Shown: piece by piece, positions 9,924-23,853 of the stretch
Layout: each line of letters starts with the position of its first letter
Numbering within the stretch: position 1 is the first letter of the stretch
Origin: Haemonchus contortus
Lineage: Eukaryota; Nematoda; Chromadorea; Rhabditida; Trichostrongylidae
DNA: 64,000 nucleotides
Assembly: GCA_000469685.2 (NCBI GenBank)
Contig: LS997567.1
Coordinates: forward strand, 8,263,374 to 8,327,373
Direction of reading: 5' to 3'
Notes under the pieces: model-generated
Told to the model about the DNA's origin: nothing
Seen by the model: only the letters and a program-made list of their open reading frames with translations
Database searches by the model: none
Position numbers and translations under genes: made by a program

Positions 9924-12900
9924 TTAACTCCGTTGTTGTGTTGTAGTTCTCCTGCAGCAAGGGCTATAGAAGGCGAACACCGTTAACAACTGAAAACTTT
10001 CGTCACAAAAATGTAGACTTTTTGTTATCACTTATAATCATTGCAAATAATTGAATAAATACACAAATAAAGAAAAATTCTAATGTGGGCGACAGAAAAT
10101 GGCCAAGTGGCCATACATAAATTGCCGTATTCTCCAGTAACTTTGTCGCAAACAGTCGCAGCTACCCAAAATCCTACGCGAACAACAACTCCTGTGCATT
10201 ACAGAAAAGAAAATTCTGTACAGGCACTCGGCCCCTACAGTAATCCGTTATGGGTCCTGACGAGAGCGAGTTCTTGTTATGCACGCCTAGACTACCCTAC
10301 CCCTCCCTCCCTGTGTGCCCAAGGTCCATTTATTTATGTGACGGGTGAGAATTTGTGTATTCAGAGAAAGTTATATAGTGAAAGGTAACATGTTGCCAGT
10401 GAAATTCTGCGTACATTACATTTTTGTCATCGCAAGGTTACTGTAAACGCCGTTAGGCCTTCAGCATTTCGACACTACTGGTCAAATTTCAGGCCACTGT
10501 TTGATACTTACTTGTTAGGCTTAAAATGCAGTTGTACTTCCCGTGGCCTGAGCTCTGAGTGAGCAGTATATGACCATATCAACAGTGTAGCGTGTTATAT
10601 AGATCTAAGCTCATTCCTAACCATTTTGCCATGGAGGAGGACAGGACGCTGCCGCGTAGGCAAAAAGGAAATAAGGATTTTATGCCATTTATGCTGACAG
10701 CTGAACCAGAATGAACGACGGTTGATCCTACACGACACCCATGGACAAAAACATGGTCTTATTGTATGAGGTCTTCCGAGACAAGCTTCAGACAACCCCG
10801 TGTTTCCTTTTTCTTGGACACGTACAGGATTCCTCAACTTACAAGCCGAGAGCACCACCTATTTTGGTAATCTGTATGGCAGAAGTGCAGATATTTTGCG
10901 ATTGGCTGCTTTCATAGTCCGCAGGCAGGCGCGCTGGCGCGCGCGCAGGCAGGCGCGCAGGCAGTGCTAGGGGGGAGGAGGGAGGCAGACAGTGTAAGGC
11001 AAACAGTCCACGCCCCTTCGAAGGTTGTTTGTTTCCAACCCCTCGAAGGGGCGTGGACTGCTTGCCTTACACTGTCTGCCTCCCTCCTCCCCCCTAGCAC
11101 TGCCTGCGCGCGCGCGCGCGCCAGCGCGCCAGCCTGCGCGCCTGCCTGCGGACTATGAAAGCAGCCATTGACTTATTTTGAATTACCATAAAAATCAAGT
11201 AAATACAAGTCTAAGTGGAAATGTGCAAAAGTCCTCTACACCCACCGTACTACACATCCACAATGTGGCGCGTACAACCACTAGGTGAAATTTTCAACCT
11301 ATTAGCAAATGAAAACATAAGAAAATAAACAAACTCACAAACATGACATGAATAGCACCGATAATAGTAGTAGTCCATGCAAACCCGATTTTTTCAACCG
11401 CGAACCCACCCACAGTGGGACCCATAAACCCACTGAAAAAGGCAACAAAAATTCTTCAAAAAACGTGACATCGTTGCGAAAAAGTTTTTAGAATACGAAC
11501 CCAAGGGCAAAGGCAGATTGAAAAACACCCGATACACAACCGTAAGTTCGGAAAGAATCGTCGTAACCGTGTTCCCTGAAAATACAAAGTCTAATGAAAC
11601 TTTATTAAGCACAAATGAAAAGATTCGTGTGAACCGTTGAAAGCTGAACAGAATCACTGTCATTTAAGCCATTCACTACTACTACTTATTACTATAATAC
11701 TATTCTGCCTCATACTCTAAGAGTTGCTGTGTTGACGGTTAGGCCTACAATGGCTAATTAACTGATGGCTGATTAAACCGGCAGTGAATAAGAGGTCAGG
11801 CTGAGCTTCAGAAATTTTGGATTCTTGACAACCTCAAGTTATCATATTTAATGTGCCTGTATTATTTAGGACAGGGAGCCTCTACAAAACTGCTATATGA
11901 ACTTTATGGTCGTTTGTGGGTAAAAGTCAAAGTTCAGAAACTCACTTAACAGCATCCAAACAACTTTGAAACGTAGGAATGTAAAGAGCGCCAGCAGCAA
12001 CACCAAGCACAGCTAAGGATATACCAATAACAATAAGGTCTCTAAAAACAGATTTCGCACTTCTGAATCAATACCATAAGACTTTGAGAAGAATTAAGCA
12101 GTCACGACAAAAAATCTCAGAGATATAGTATCGAAACCAATCCTGTTTTCCTTGCATTCGGAGATGTTCATATTCAACTACTAACGTTCAAATGAAAACG
12201 TGTAAAAACTGAGGAGGGGATAGAGTCAGAATCTAGAAAGAGTTTTCGGGAACAGTCCAATTTGTTAGAAGGTCCCTGCTGTCTCACACCGACAAATTCG
12301 GATAAGGATAAAGGATAATGTCTTGGGGCGTTGGTTAGTCCCGTTTGAGGGATGCGCTCACGCATTTGACTTCCATTCAGAATCGTTGTGGCGTATTGAA
12401 TGTGTATGTGGCCTATTCAATGACTTGCGGTGGCCAGCGATGTACAAGCCAGTGCTTTTATCCTCCCAGACGAGTCTGGTACCAATTAACTGATCCTTGA
12501 GGGATTGAAGGCTTGGTCGGCCTAGGCGGATATCGATCCGGGATTCGAGCCCTTGACCATGCGCACGTGGAGTGCGCCACCTGTCACTATACCACCTCCG
12601 ACACCAACAAATTATTAGAATTCATTACAAATTAAACACAAATTATTCCGAGCTATAGGCGGAGGTGGTGCAGTAACAAGTGCCGCACTATCACAGACGC
12701 ATGATAAAGGATAAAGGATAAAGTTTTTGGCGTTAATCAATCCCGTCCGAAGGATGCGCTCCCGCATCGACTTCCATTCAGAATCGTAGTGCCGTATTAA
12801 GTGCGTATGTGGCCTATACAATGACGTGGCCAACAGATGTACAAGTCAGTGCTTTTATCCTCCCAGACGAGTCTGGTAACAATTCACGACCCCGCAGGGA

Positions 12901-15900
12901 TGGAATTCTTGGTTGGCCTGAGCGGGCACCGATCCGGAATTCGAACCCCTGACCGTGCGTGTGAGACAGTGCGCCACTTGCCACCACACCACCTACGCCC
13001 TGAGACAACGGACGCATGATCACGGGTTCCAAACCCGAATTGATATCCGTCCAGGCCAACCAAACTTCCACACCTCCGGAGTCGAGTAGTTGGTTTCATA
13101 CTCGTCTGAAAGGATGAAAGCAGTGACTTGTACATCGGCTGGCCACAGCAATTCATTGTGTAGGCCACATACGCATTCAATACGTCACTACGAATCAGAA
13201 TGGAACTCGAATGCGGGGCACATCCCTCATACGGGATTGATTGATACCAAAACCGCTTTGAGTTTCGATTTCATGTGACAAAACTCTGCTATTTGGCCTG
13301 CCCTTGGAACACGCACATATTCCATCCTCTTTCACAGAAAAAGGGGTGGAAATTTGGCTGGTATGATGGGTGCAAGGAGATAGAAACGTAAAAATGTCCG
13401 TCTCTCAAATGTTGGTGGTATCAAATGACTAATCCCTTGAAATTTATTGCATAAATCTCAGATATAACCTTTCGGGCAGTCTTTCGCCACACTCTCCCGG
13501 TGTATATCTGGTTAGGATGACGGTAGATTATTAAGAGACAAGAAAGCGACTCACTTGCTGAATGGCAAAAGTGGTGATGGTCCAATTAGGAGCATTGAAA
13601 GTACAGTAACCGCTGAACCAAACACCATCACAGATATTGTGCATTGATATCTGTCGATGAGTAGACCCCATACTGGAGCGGATATTGTATAGATTCCGCC
13701 ACAGAGCAAAAACATCAGGCCAATCATTGTCGGCGAGAGTTTGAACTGGAATAATGTCGTGCTTACTTTTACTATAGGAGCAGAAATCAACTTTTCAACG
13801 GCACAGTTCACGATGGGGTTTCTGTGATTCCCCCTATGGTGAACCGAGCACCCCCCCCCCCCCCCCCCCCCTAGAATTGTACGCGCCGAAAAACGGCTCA
13901 CAAAGAAAGAAACTGGGTCGCAGTGACCATTCAGGATGAGATGTTTACCGACGTAAGTACTTGCAAACGCTGATATCAAATCTAGGTTTTGAATCTGTAA
14001 AATGATTCTGAGGGCCAAGTTACGGGCCCAGTTTCCCCGGTTGTCATGTCACTTTGTTGCTTTTATACGAGATCCAAGCCGTGGTAAACGTGCAACGATG
14101 GCATAGTTGGGAGGGCTACGGACTGGTAGGATTTGATACATTTCCCGCTTGTTCCGCTTTTTCAATGAAAAGTCTTAAACGCTAGCGAATCCCTTTTACG
14201 CATGATATAGACTACCTACAATCCTGTTTCATATTTATGGAGTACAAGAAATGCTAATCCGAGTGAATTTTTCGTCGCGTCCACAGGCCGTAAAGGAGTG
14301 CATATAGAAGCTTTTCCTGGGAAACGGGCGTTAAGAACGATTTTGGGTAATCGATTTGCTGCACGCGGACCACTCATTCGCCGTTATTACAGCTCTAGCG
14401 TTCTTCATACGGCTCAATCGATATGCGATCACTATTTTGTGCATGATTCTACTATTAGTACTCCTGTTCTTGTATTTCTTACCTACTGCTGCATCCTACT
14501 ACATTCCTTCGCGCGCGACGCCCCTCTCACCGCGACGCGACCATTTCGTTCCTAACGCACCACACCCGCTTTTCCTCCAGGCACTTGTGATGTGGTCACG
14601 AATTTTGGCAGAAACTTATGCTGGATTGGATACTGGATCGTGCGTTGGATCAACATATTTGCCTTCATCTCTACTTACTATCGACTCATGGAGCTCGTTT
14701 AAGGACCATGAAGCAATACAGGGTGGTCTGCCAACTGGCATGCGGTGGAAGTGCACAACATTTGACCTATCGTAACTCTTCATATTGAGTCTCTCGCCTT
14801 ACCTCACTGGTATATTTCTTGTTTAGCGCACCAAGATTCAAAACGCTTCGTTTTCATTCATGGTTTGCAGGAGGGTACCTAGATACAGACCAAAGATAGT
14901 TGAAACCCCTGTACAATATGTTTTACACCTCATCTAGACGGCACTTTTTTTTCTATTTTTTATACCTTGCTCGCATTGTGAGAAGCTTTTCTGTTTCGAA
15001 TACTTTGTGCTGGATTATCATGCCGTTCATAAAATGCTCACCTACTGCTCCGATAGTATTTTTGCATAAAAATGACAGACAAATTATACCAGCTCATTTC
15101 TAAGCATGGAGAAGGAATAACTTCATCCAGGAGCGCTATAGCCTGACGGATCATTCGACCGCCCTTTTTCGAAAGTGCAAGGAGCTGCTGAATTCCGTGG
15201 CCACATCTTAAGTATCATAAGTGAGTATCAGCGGAAGGGTGCTATGTACATCCTTCTTCGGCCTGTGGAAGAGACAAAAAAATCACTCGTATTAGCATTT
15301 CTAGTGCTCCATAAATATGGAGGGCTGTTTGTAGTCTATATGATGAGCAAAGGGGTTTCGCATGCGTTTAAGAAATTTTTTATAAAGAAGCAAAACAAGC
15401 GCATGCATCAAGGATCCAAACCTTCGTGTCACAAATACCATTCCATGGCCCCCCCAACTGCGCCATCACTGCACGCTTAGCACGGCTTGGTTCTCGTATA
15501 AAAGCAACAAATGGGGAAACTATGCCCGTAACTTGGTTCCCAGAATCGTTTCGCAGATTTAGAACCTAGCTTTTAGATCAGCGTTTGAAAGTATTGATGT
15601 TGGTATAAATCTCATCTTGAAAGGCCACTGCGACCCTTTCCTTGTTAGGCAGAGTGAAATAAGGGCTCCAAAGCCAGTATGGACGACGTACACATCCAAA
15701 AGTGGCCGTGTCATGCCGACCTTGTTAAGGTTGCCTACTGACAATTAATGTTAGGACGCCGACAAAAAGTACGCTTATGCAAGGGACATTCATATGATCA
15801 CAGACTCATAATCTCGTACAACCCCTCTCATACTACTCTTTTAAAGCCTTATATTTTCCAGAATCCGCCGACTTTCGTGAATTGTGTCCTTAGGAACTGA

Positions 15901-18900
15901 CAACTCGACCGGATGGTTTCTTTACCTCAAAGGCTGCTCCTTACAACGAATTCAAAATCGCGACTACTAAAAAGCCTTTGAATCTCCCGAAAATGACATC
16001 CATAAGCTCCGACTGATCCGAGCAATTATTCAGATGGGAGAATTACTATGGCGCTCTAATTTTGACAAGTTTTTCATTATGAACATGATACTGATCAGTC
16101 CGTAGACCGTTATATAACCACTCAAAGTAGATGAGAAGTAAAACATAAGGAGAGAATGTTGTCGTTTAGCACAAGTGAGACCCTCCTGAAAGCTTACCAA
16201 AAATCTCTCAGGAAACTGACCGACTCAAGGTGAGCAGAAAGTGTTGGGTCCAAAAACGATAATGAAATGGCACAGACAACAACAGCATAGACCATAATCC
16301 AGATGACCGGAATTCGTAGCATCGCAACCATTCCTTTCGATCCGCCCACGTCATCTAAAGGATTACCGCAAATGTTACCTTGGCAATGACAAGAAAATTA
16401 GAAGAAACTGAAGTTAGTAAGGAACCAACACCGCCTCTTACCAACTGGACCTTTCCAAAGCTACTGTCCTATCAAATACTGCTAAGGGTATAATATGCAA
16501 TTATAAATATTTATTTCACGTAATCACCAACACCAGCATACAGCGTTTATTCTGGCTTTGTTGTGCAAAGAGTTGTTTATTAGGTTGATGCATAATTATC
16601 GCGAATTTTTTCGCGGCTTTTTTTCTCTCGATAGAATTTGAATATAGAGTTCAGGTTTTCTCTAGAAATGATCTACTTGATTTCCTCTACGAGAATATAC
16701 TCAAAAAACCATCCGCATATTCGCGAAATTAGGCTTAACTACTTCGAGAAAGATTGGATGGTGGCACAGTCATTCCGTGATCTCAGTAACTTTTCAGCGA
16801 CCGAACAATCACCCAGAGCCAACCAAGAAATGTGATCTGCCCCTAAATCTGCCATATTCATCAGCAGAAACTTTTATGGATCATCTCGTCAACCGTTCAT
16901 CGAAAAAATGGCTAGAGAATAGAAGTTACGTCGATTTGGATGACTTGATGGCCGATGTCAAGGCGTGGATCGCCCCCAAGGATCAAAATTTCTTCTCTTT
17001 CGGAATCCGACTGTCTAGCCATTGCGAAGCAGTGCTTCACGTAGATGGCGGATGAGTTGCGGAGTAATTATTTAAATATGTTTTTGCTTAGTATTTCTAT
17101 AGTTTCTTTAAGTAAAATTCGCTGGAAAAAATCCGCAATAATCATGCATCAACCTAATATATAGAGGCAGGAAAATGCAGGGGAAATAGAAGATATCAAA
17201 ATAATCGTGTTTGACCGCCAGGAAATCATGTGTACCTTCACTAGATCACTTAATGAACGATAGCCGAAAAGTTTCTGAGATTGCGGATTGACTGTGCCAC
17301 CTTCCAATCTTTCTCGAATTAGTAAAGCCTAATTTTGCTAATATGCGGACGGTGTTTAGAATATATTCTTGTAGAGGAAATCAAGTAGATCATTTCTAGG
17401 AAAAACCCGAACTCAATATTCGAATTCATCGAGAGAAAGAAAGCCGCGAAAAAATCCGCAATAGTTATGCATCAACCTAATATGTTTATCCTTTCCCATT
17501 CTGATATTCATAGATCTCCTGCTGATCATTCATCCCCCTCATCCCCCTCAGTGGGTTTTCTTGCCTTGTTACTTTTTCTTTCGGTTGTTTTCTACTGAAA
17601 AAATTGCTTTCTTTTCGCCTTTTCTTTGGTGCACCCTTTCGATATTGATACCTCGTTGATAAATATTCAGTTATTCATTTATTTACTCTGCGTCCAAAGG
17701 ACGCGCTACACTCAGACAGGCGGGTAAATCTATGAGTGAATAGATAAATAAATAAATAAATAAATAAGTAAATAAACAAGTGAATAAATAATTATTTACC
17801 ATATCATGGCTACCAAAGTCAAATGGCCAGCAGAAAAAAAAACCAAAGGCGGCAAATTAAAGAAGCAGAAATTCTGTTACTCACCGTCTTTGTAGTTTTC
17901 TATCAACCACCAACCAAGCGCTGTAGCAACAATCAGAATTGCACCTAGTACGAGGAAAGGAACTTGAAATCCACCAAACTCGTACAGTATTCCACCAATC
18001 ACGGGTCCTGCTGTATAGCCAAGCCCAGCAAACGTCTCCATAACACCCTTAAAGGCTAACTTTCTCACAAGTTTCAAATAATCATCTAAAATACTCAAAA
18101 AATCGTGCCTTTTTGAATTCAAGAATTTATAACAAACCACAATGACGGCAATATTGCCGGGAAAGCACTTGGCTGAAATTGCAAAACTCGATGTCACAAA
18201 TGCTGCGTCTCCGACCGCTTCCAGTATGCGAATCATAAGGCTAGCAAGAAAGAATATGTCACCCGATGGAAGATAATTAAGAAACCTGAAATCACATGTG
18301 TAATAGAGGTGAACCGTATTTTACATATAAATAAAAATTTCAATTTTAATAATTAATAATCTATAATGATAATAAATAATAATTTTCATATCTCCAACTA
18401 GAGTATAAAAGGATAAAGGATAAAGTTTTTGGCGCTAATCAAACCCGTCTGAGGGATGCGCCCCCGCACTCGACTTCCATTCAGAATCGTAGTGGCGTGA
18501 TTAGTGCGTATGTGGCCTATACAATGACTTGCGGTGGCCAGCCGATGTACAAGTCAGTGTTTTTATCCTCCCAGACGTGTCTGGTATCAATTCACCGACC
18601 CCGGAGGGATGGAAGGCTTGGTTGGCCTGGGCGGGCATCGATCCGGGATTCGAACCCCTGACCGTGCGTGTGATATAGTGCGCCACTTGCCACTACAACT
18701 AGAGTATATAATTAATTATTCTTTATAACTGCATTTTATTCACTTCCGTAGTTTATTCATCTGTATCATACATATTTCATAGAGCCATTGCTTTTCCGAT
18801 AAGATTCTTCGTGTGGTTGAGTCGATTGTGGAACCAATTTGCATGATGAAAATTAATTAAAAAAGTTCAAAAACAGCTTAAACATTGAGAAATCCTTCAT

Positions 18901-21900
18901 AAAGCGCCCATGTTCTGCATTTTGCTTTGTGCTTTTTTCCCTCGGATTCCTGTATATTCGTTACGGTATCGGACTTTCTTGAAGGTACAATTCACGACTA
19001 TTTCGAGGTAACCTTTTCAACCCTTCCCAGGTTTTCAAGATCTCCATCATGAAAATAACATGTGAGCAGTATTCGGACGAAATTCCAGTGTTAGGGGGAA
19101 GGGGGAACAGATTCATCCATAGGGAATATCTTAAAAACCTTTTTTTCCACTGAACGACGGAGCAATAAAAAATGGATAAACAGATATATAAGCTGTCATA
19201 CAAATAGAGAAGCTATCACACAATCAATCACTTGCACTAATTCAATCGTTTCAAATCAAGTACATATGGAATGCGAATGGAATAAAATGGAAAACTCAAC
19301 AGTATAAGAATTACCCGAAAAGAATAGCCGTTATTCCTGTTATAGCGAGACCCAGTGTGAACATGTTCTTGGAACCGATAGCGGTCATCTAAACAGGTTG
19401 CGTGTTGTGGATTGTTATTAAGTACAAATTCAGAATAAATACTTGACAAGGAAAGTCATAAAGGTAGGGTAACGGAACTTCTCCCCTATCGCGGCATTCT
19501 CCTTTGCGGCATGCGGCAAATGTCACTGCAATTACCGTACTCACCCCGCCTTCCGCCAATCGATAGGACGCGATATTTTCCTTGACTGGCTTGCTTTTTC
19601 ATTGGATTTTATCGTTTTTTCTTCTGTTTCTTTTTAGTTTTCATCTTTATTAGACTTGCTTAATTAAAATGACTCCTCCTATATAAACGACGATCAAGAC
19701 CGCATTGGAATTGAAAAGAGCGGCTAGCCAATTCAAATAATTGAAGGACTCCCTACCTCACAAATTGCGCGCTCCAATCTTTCATCGCAATCCTGCGATA
19801 GGCGGCGGGTGCGGCGTGTGCGACGCCGTGTTAGGGGAGAAGTTCCCGGACCCAGTTACTGAAGACCCCGCAACTGACCATCCAGAGTCAGGTAGGAGTC
19901 AGTGGAAATGTCTTTGTGGTACAATACTGCCCTCACTCCTGAAAACTCTCGCCTTAGGATGTGAGCACTCTCCACTATTCAATTTCCTTAAATTTGTCGA
20001 CAGAAACTGAGAGGAGAAGGACACTATTATAGTACCTAAAGCCCAGACTTTCACTGCAATTGACATACTATTCAATGCGGACCCTTCGCGTTTTTCCCAG
20101 ACACGGCTCCTTTCCTGAGTGACCAAACACGGTTCGCATGGCACAATACTACTACTGAACTTTACTGGGAAAAATTCTCCCTTCCTCTCAAATACCCATC
20201 TATCAAATTCACCATTTCAAATGTCTTCAATTACACTTTGAACGTGAGCAATAAGTCTAAGAAGAACCGCAAACGACTAGCAAACAAATCTGCTGAACGT
20301 GAAGCTGATAATCAAGTCTGTGAACCCATCTGGCTTTATTTCTGTCCTCCTTCCCGAAAATACGGTGGTAAACCTCGCACTTACATATTTTCCAAAAATA
20401 GGTGCCATGACGAACATTACAAGCTCGAATACTCCGAATACAATTCCTGTCTGAGACTCTGTCATGCCTTTCTTTTTTGCCTGAAATTGAAATCACAGTA
20501 ATTTTACCATTACTCGAATGAGGAGAAGCTAAGCAAAAACCAGGAATTCGGATCTCCTATGGTTTTCAATATGTAATGACTGAGTGTTCGTAAATGAAGA
20601 GGTCGAAGTTAAAATAATATACAATCTACATTTCTAACTGTCGCAATTCTCTTCACTGATTTACTCACTCAGTTTTATTATTGAATTTTATATGACACCC
20701 AATGAACGTACGCTCCTTCTCCACAATTCCCTCCGAGGCTTTGATTTTACAGCAATCAATCTTACTTGTTCAAAGGCACAGTTCAAGATAATTCTGGAAT
20801 ATTTAGTTCGAGGGGAATAGTAGAAGTAATAATCATGAATAGTGAAATAGTGTCGAAGAAAGAGCGAAAATCAACGTATCTAGAGAATTGTAAGTCTTCT
20901 TAAAGGCACCGTTAACATGATTTAGGGTAATCCAGATTATGATGAAAAACGAAAGACAAGATCGAAACTAGTGCGACTGAGGTGAAGAAACTGCGTGCAT
21001 CGGTGTTTTCATAGTGAAAAAAGGCCGCGAAAAAAACGTTAAAAAGGGGGCTGGACGTGAATGAAACCAGAAAAATGAAGAAGGTGGGGCGCCCGGACGA
21101 GCTAAAGAGTGCGTTTCACTGCGCGCGTGTGGGTCCTGGTGCGAAGAACAGACAATGGTAATCCACAATTCATTCACTTATAAGCATAAATAAACAAAAA
21201 AACCTTAGTAACAGCAAAAGTAGCTCACCTTTTTCAGCCTTTAGGAGTAGGAAATCAAATAAGGGATCGCGGCAGCAAAAAGAAAAACAGAGGAAAGAAG
21301 AATGGGAGAAAAACATCGCCTCATCACTCGGCGATTAGCTTTTTGTGCGTGGGTCCTAGAACGAATAATAGCAATCCGTATTGTCTCGACACTCGTCTAA
21401 CGTGACACCGATGGAGGGGCGGAGGGCGACCGTGGATACCTCTCCGGCCCCTTATTGTGCCCTATCCAGCCGTTTTCCGACCTCATTCCTGCACGAATGG
21501 TACTAGAGGGGGCTTCGAATTCAAACCATGTGCAAATCTCCGGAACCACTTTTTCGTTAACAGTGTCTTTAAACTTAGTAAACTCAGGGTTCGGAGGAGA
21601 ATGTGACGACAAAACTCGCATTGAAGGGGTATTTGGACGAGCTGTCTGAATGTGTCCGCCATTGCTCACAGCTGGCTTGAACAAGCTGCTTGCGTGCGGC
21701 ATGTGCGTCCCGGTGTGAATGGTGCAACCTGTCTTAGGCCCCTTATCGTGACCTACGTAGGCCACTTTTGACCAGACAGCCTACGGGCTATCCTTAACAG
21801 CCACAGATTCAATCCACTGATAAATCTCAAAGACCTTCTAATCGTGAACTGTTCCTTTGAATGCATTTCCTCGTATGCAATCGCAATACAATATACTCAA

Positions 21901-23777
21901 CCCAGAGGTATTATTTCCCTTTTGACGCTTTTCCAAAGACAAGAAATAGTTGCAACAAGAAATAAGGCAGAAAGAAAAGGTAGAACGTGCTCACTTCGTC
22001 AGGATAAAACGGGGCGATGCAGCTAAATGCAACTGTTGAGCAGAGATTAGCTAACGCTAGCATTACAACTGTTACCCATTCCTTTGATGATAATGCGGCA
22101 AATGATCCCTGAAATGGGCGTTATTTGTCAAATACAGAAATTTCTACAGAACGATCGTAATATATGTATGTAGTAGTCATCTTCGGAAAAGTCAATATTA
22201 CAGCTCAAAAATTAAACAACCTCATAAGAGGAAGGGTGGTATTTTGGAGTTCAACAATTAAAAAAAAAACTCATTGATTGTCAAGCATCTGGCTAGGTGC
22301 ATCTGAAAAATGAGAGCTAGAAGGTTCATTTTGCTTCTAATGTAGTATAACTTGTTGAAACTTTTAAATGAGATGAAAAGCTAATCGGTATAATCTACGA
22401 GAGCTCGAAAATCTTCATACTTGCTCTGATCCTTAGAGAATACTTGCTTCAATCTTTGAGGAAAGAAACAGGGCTTTAGAAATCGCCAATCTAGCACCAT
22501 GGAAATCAAAAAATAATATACTGTGGGCCAACCTTAGTAGGGCGCTACCGATAAAATCCGCGAACTGGCCAGTGGTAGGTCAACGAAGAATTTTTTCAGG
22601 TAAAAAATAAAGCTTAAAAGAAAAATCCGATTATAATCCTGTTATCAACGAGTTTTGCAAAAGTGTAAATGAAGTGACCACATCCTAGTTGATTATCTGA
22701 TGTGATGATTCGTTTGCACACCACAGGGAAGGTTGTTTCCCCATGTATGGTTGTTTATGAAATCCATGTCCAGAAAAGAACGATCTTATTTTCAAACCAG
22801 AGAGCTTCTTTTCAGACCAGAGAGATCCAAGATTAGGTAATATAAAACGCAGAACCAAAAATTGCACTAAAAAACGCATCCAGTTTTTTTCATGCACAAA
22901 GCGGTATAAAGTAATACGGCTTTGTAGAGTCAAATGATTGTATGACACATGTATTTTCGTGGACCGTAGGTAGGCAAAAAGGTGGTCAGGAAACTGAGCA
23001 AAAGCATGTTTCATTCATCAATCCATACGAAACGGTCATTCACATCAACCGCAATTCTCATTGGATCGGCTTAAGGTCGATCCCCTAAACGGAAAAGTAA
23101 GGGGTTTTGCGAGCGATGCTCGCTCAAATACTTGCTTCTTCACCGTTCACTCTACTCGGTCCAGTCTTTACTCAACTGCTAATCTTCCATGGATTGATTA
23201 ATGTGACACAATGTATGGGGAAGTGTTTCAGAGACACCCCTGAACTCGTTGGCAATGAGTTCAGGGGTAACATGCACCAAGTGAACGTGAATGGGCATAT
23301 GGGGAGACGACGTTGCTTTTTTTCGGATTGCAGCATGGTTCCCTAAGACAATCACCTAGTCGATTTCATCATTTGGCCATGCTTTTCGGGCTTAGGGAAG
23401 GTCTGTTCACAAAACATGGAAAACCTTCAAGCTTTAGTCACTACTCAAGCAGTCAAGTTCTTCGTCCCACTCCCGATACAATTACCAGGAAAAAATGTAA
23501 ATTTGAGAGCTATAAGGGCTGATTATCTCCTACATGGGTTCCATGTTAATATCGCCTTGTTTGGTACGAAGTAATCCTTCCTTCAATCGGTAAACCATAA
23601 TATAACGGAGATACACAAAATTCTTGACATGCCTTTCCCGCCAAGTTATGCTCACTACATATAAAGCGCTCGCGTCTGTCTGCTAGTTTGTTTGTTTGTT
23701 TGTACGGAAATTCGATATCCTTACTATATATAAAGCAATCACGTCTGGCTGTCTGTGTGTCTGTATGTATGTATGTA

Positions 23778-23853
<76 letters not shown>

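Noticed and set aside
13551..14018. 155-codon minus ORF as a single gene
   Set aside because: Only 13745-13555 is a real exon (transporter exon 8); the 5' extension is intron, including the translated poly-C run.
17877..18236. Contiguous 119-codon minus ORF as one exon
   Set aside because: Alignment with SLC18B1 proteins requires removal of a 90-bp intron (18137-18048) with donor GTTTGT and acceptor TTTAAG; the ORF is open through the intron by chance.
18590..18690. tRNA gene (good B-box GGTTCGAATCCCGG)
   Set aside because: Part of a dispersed SINE with tail and 13-bp target duplication; no cloverleaf acceptor stem closes.
23237..23268. Short hairpin as a microRNA precursor
   Set aside because: The stem is only about 12 bp, too short for a typical animal pre-miRNA.
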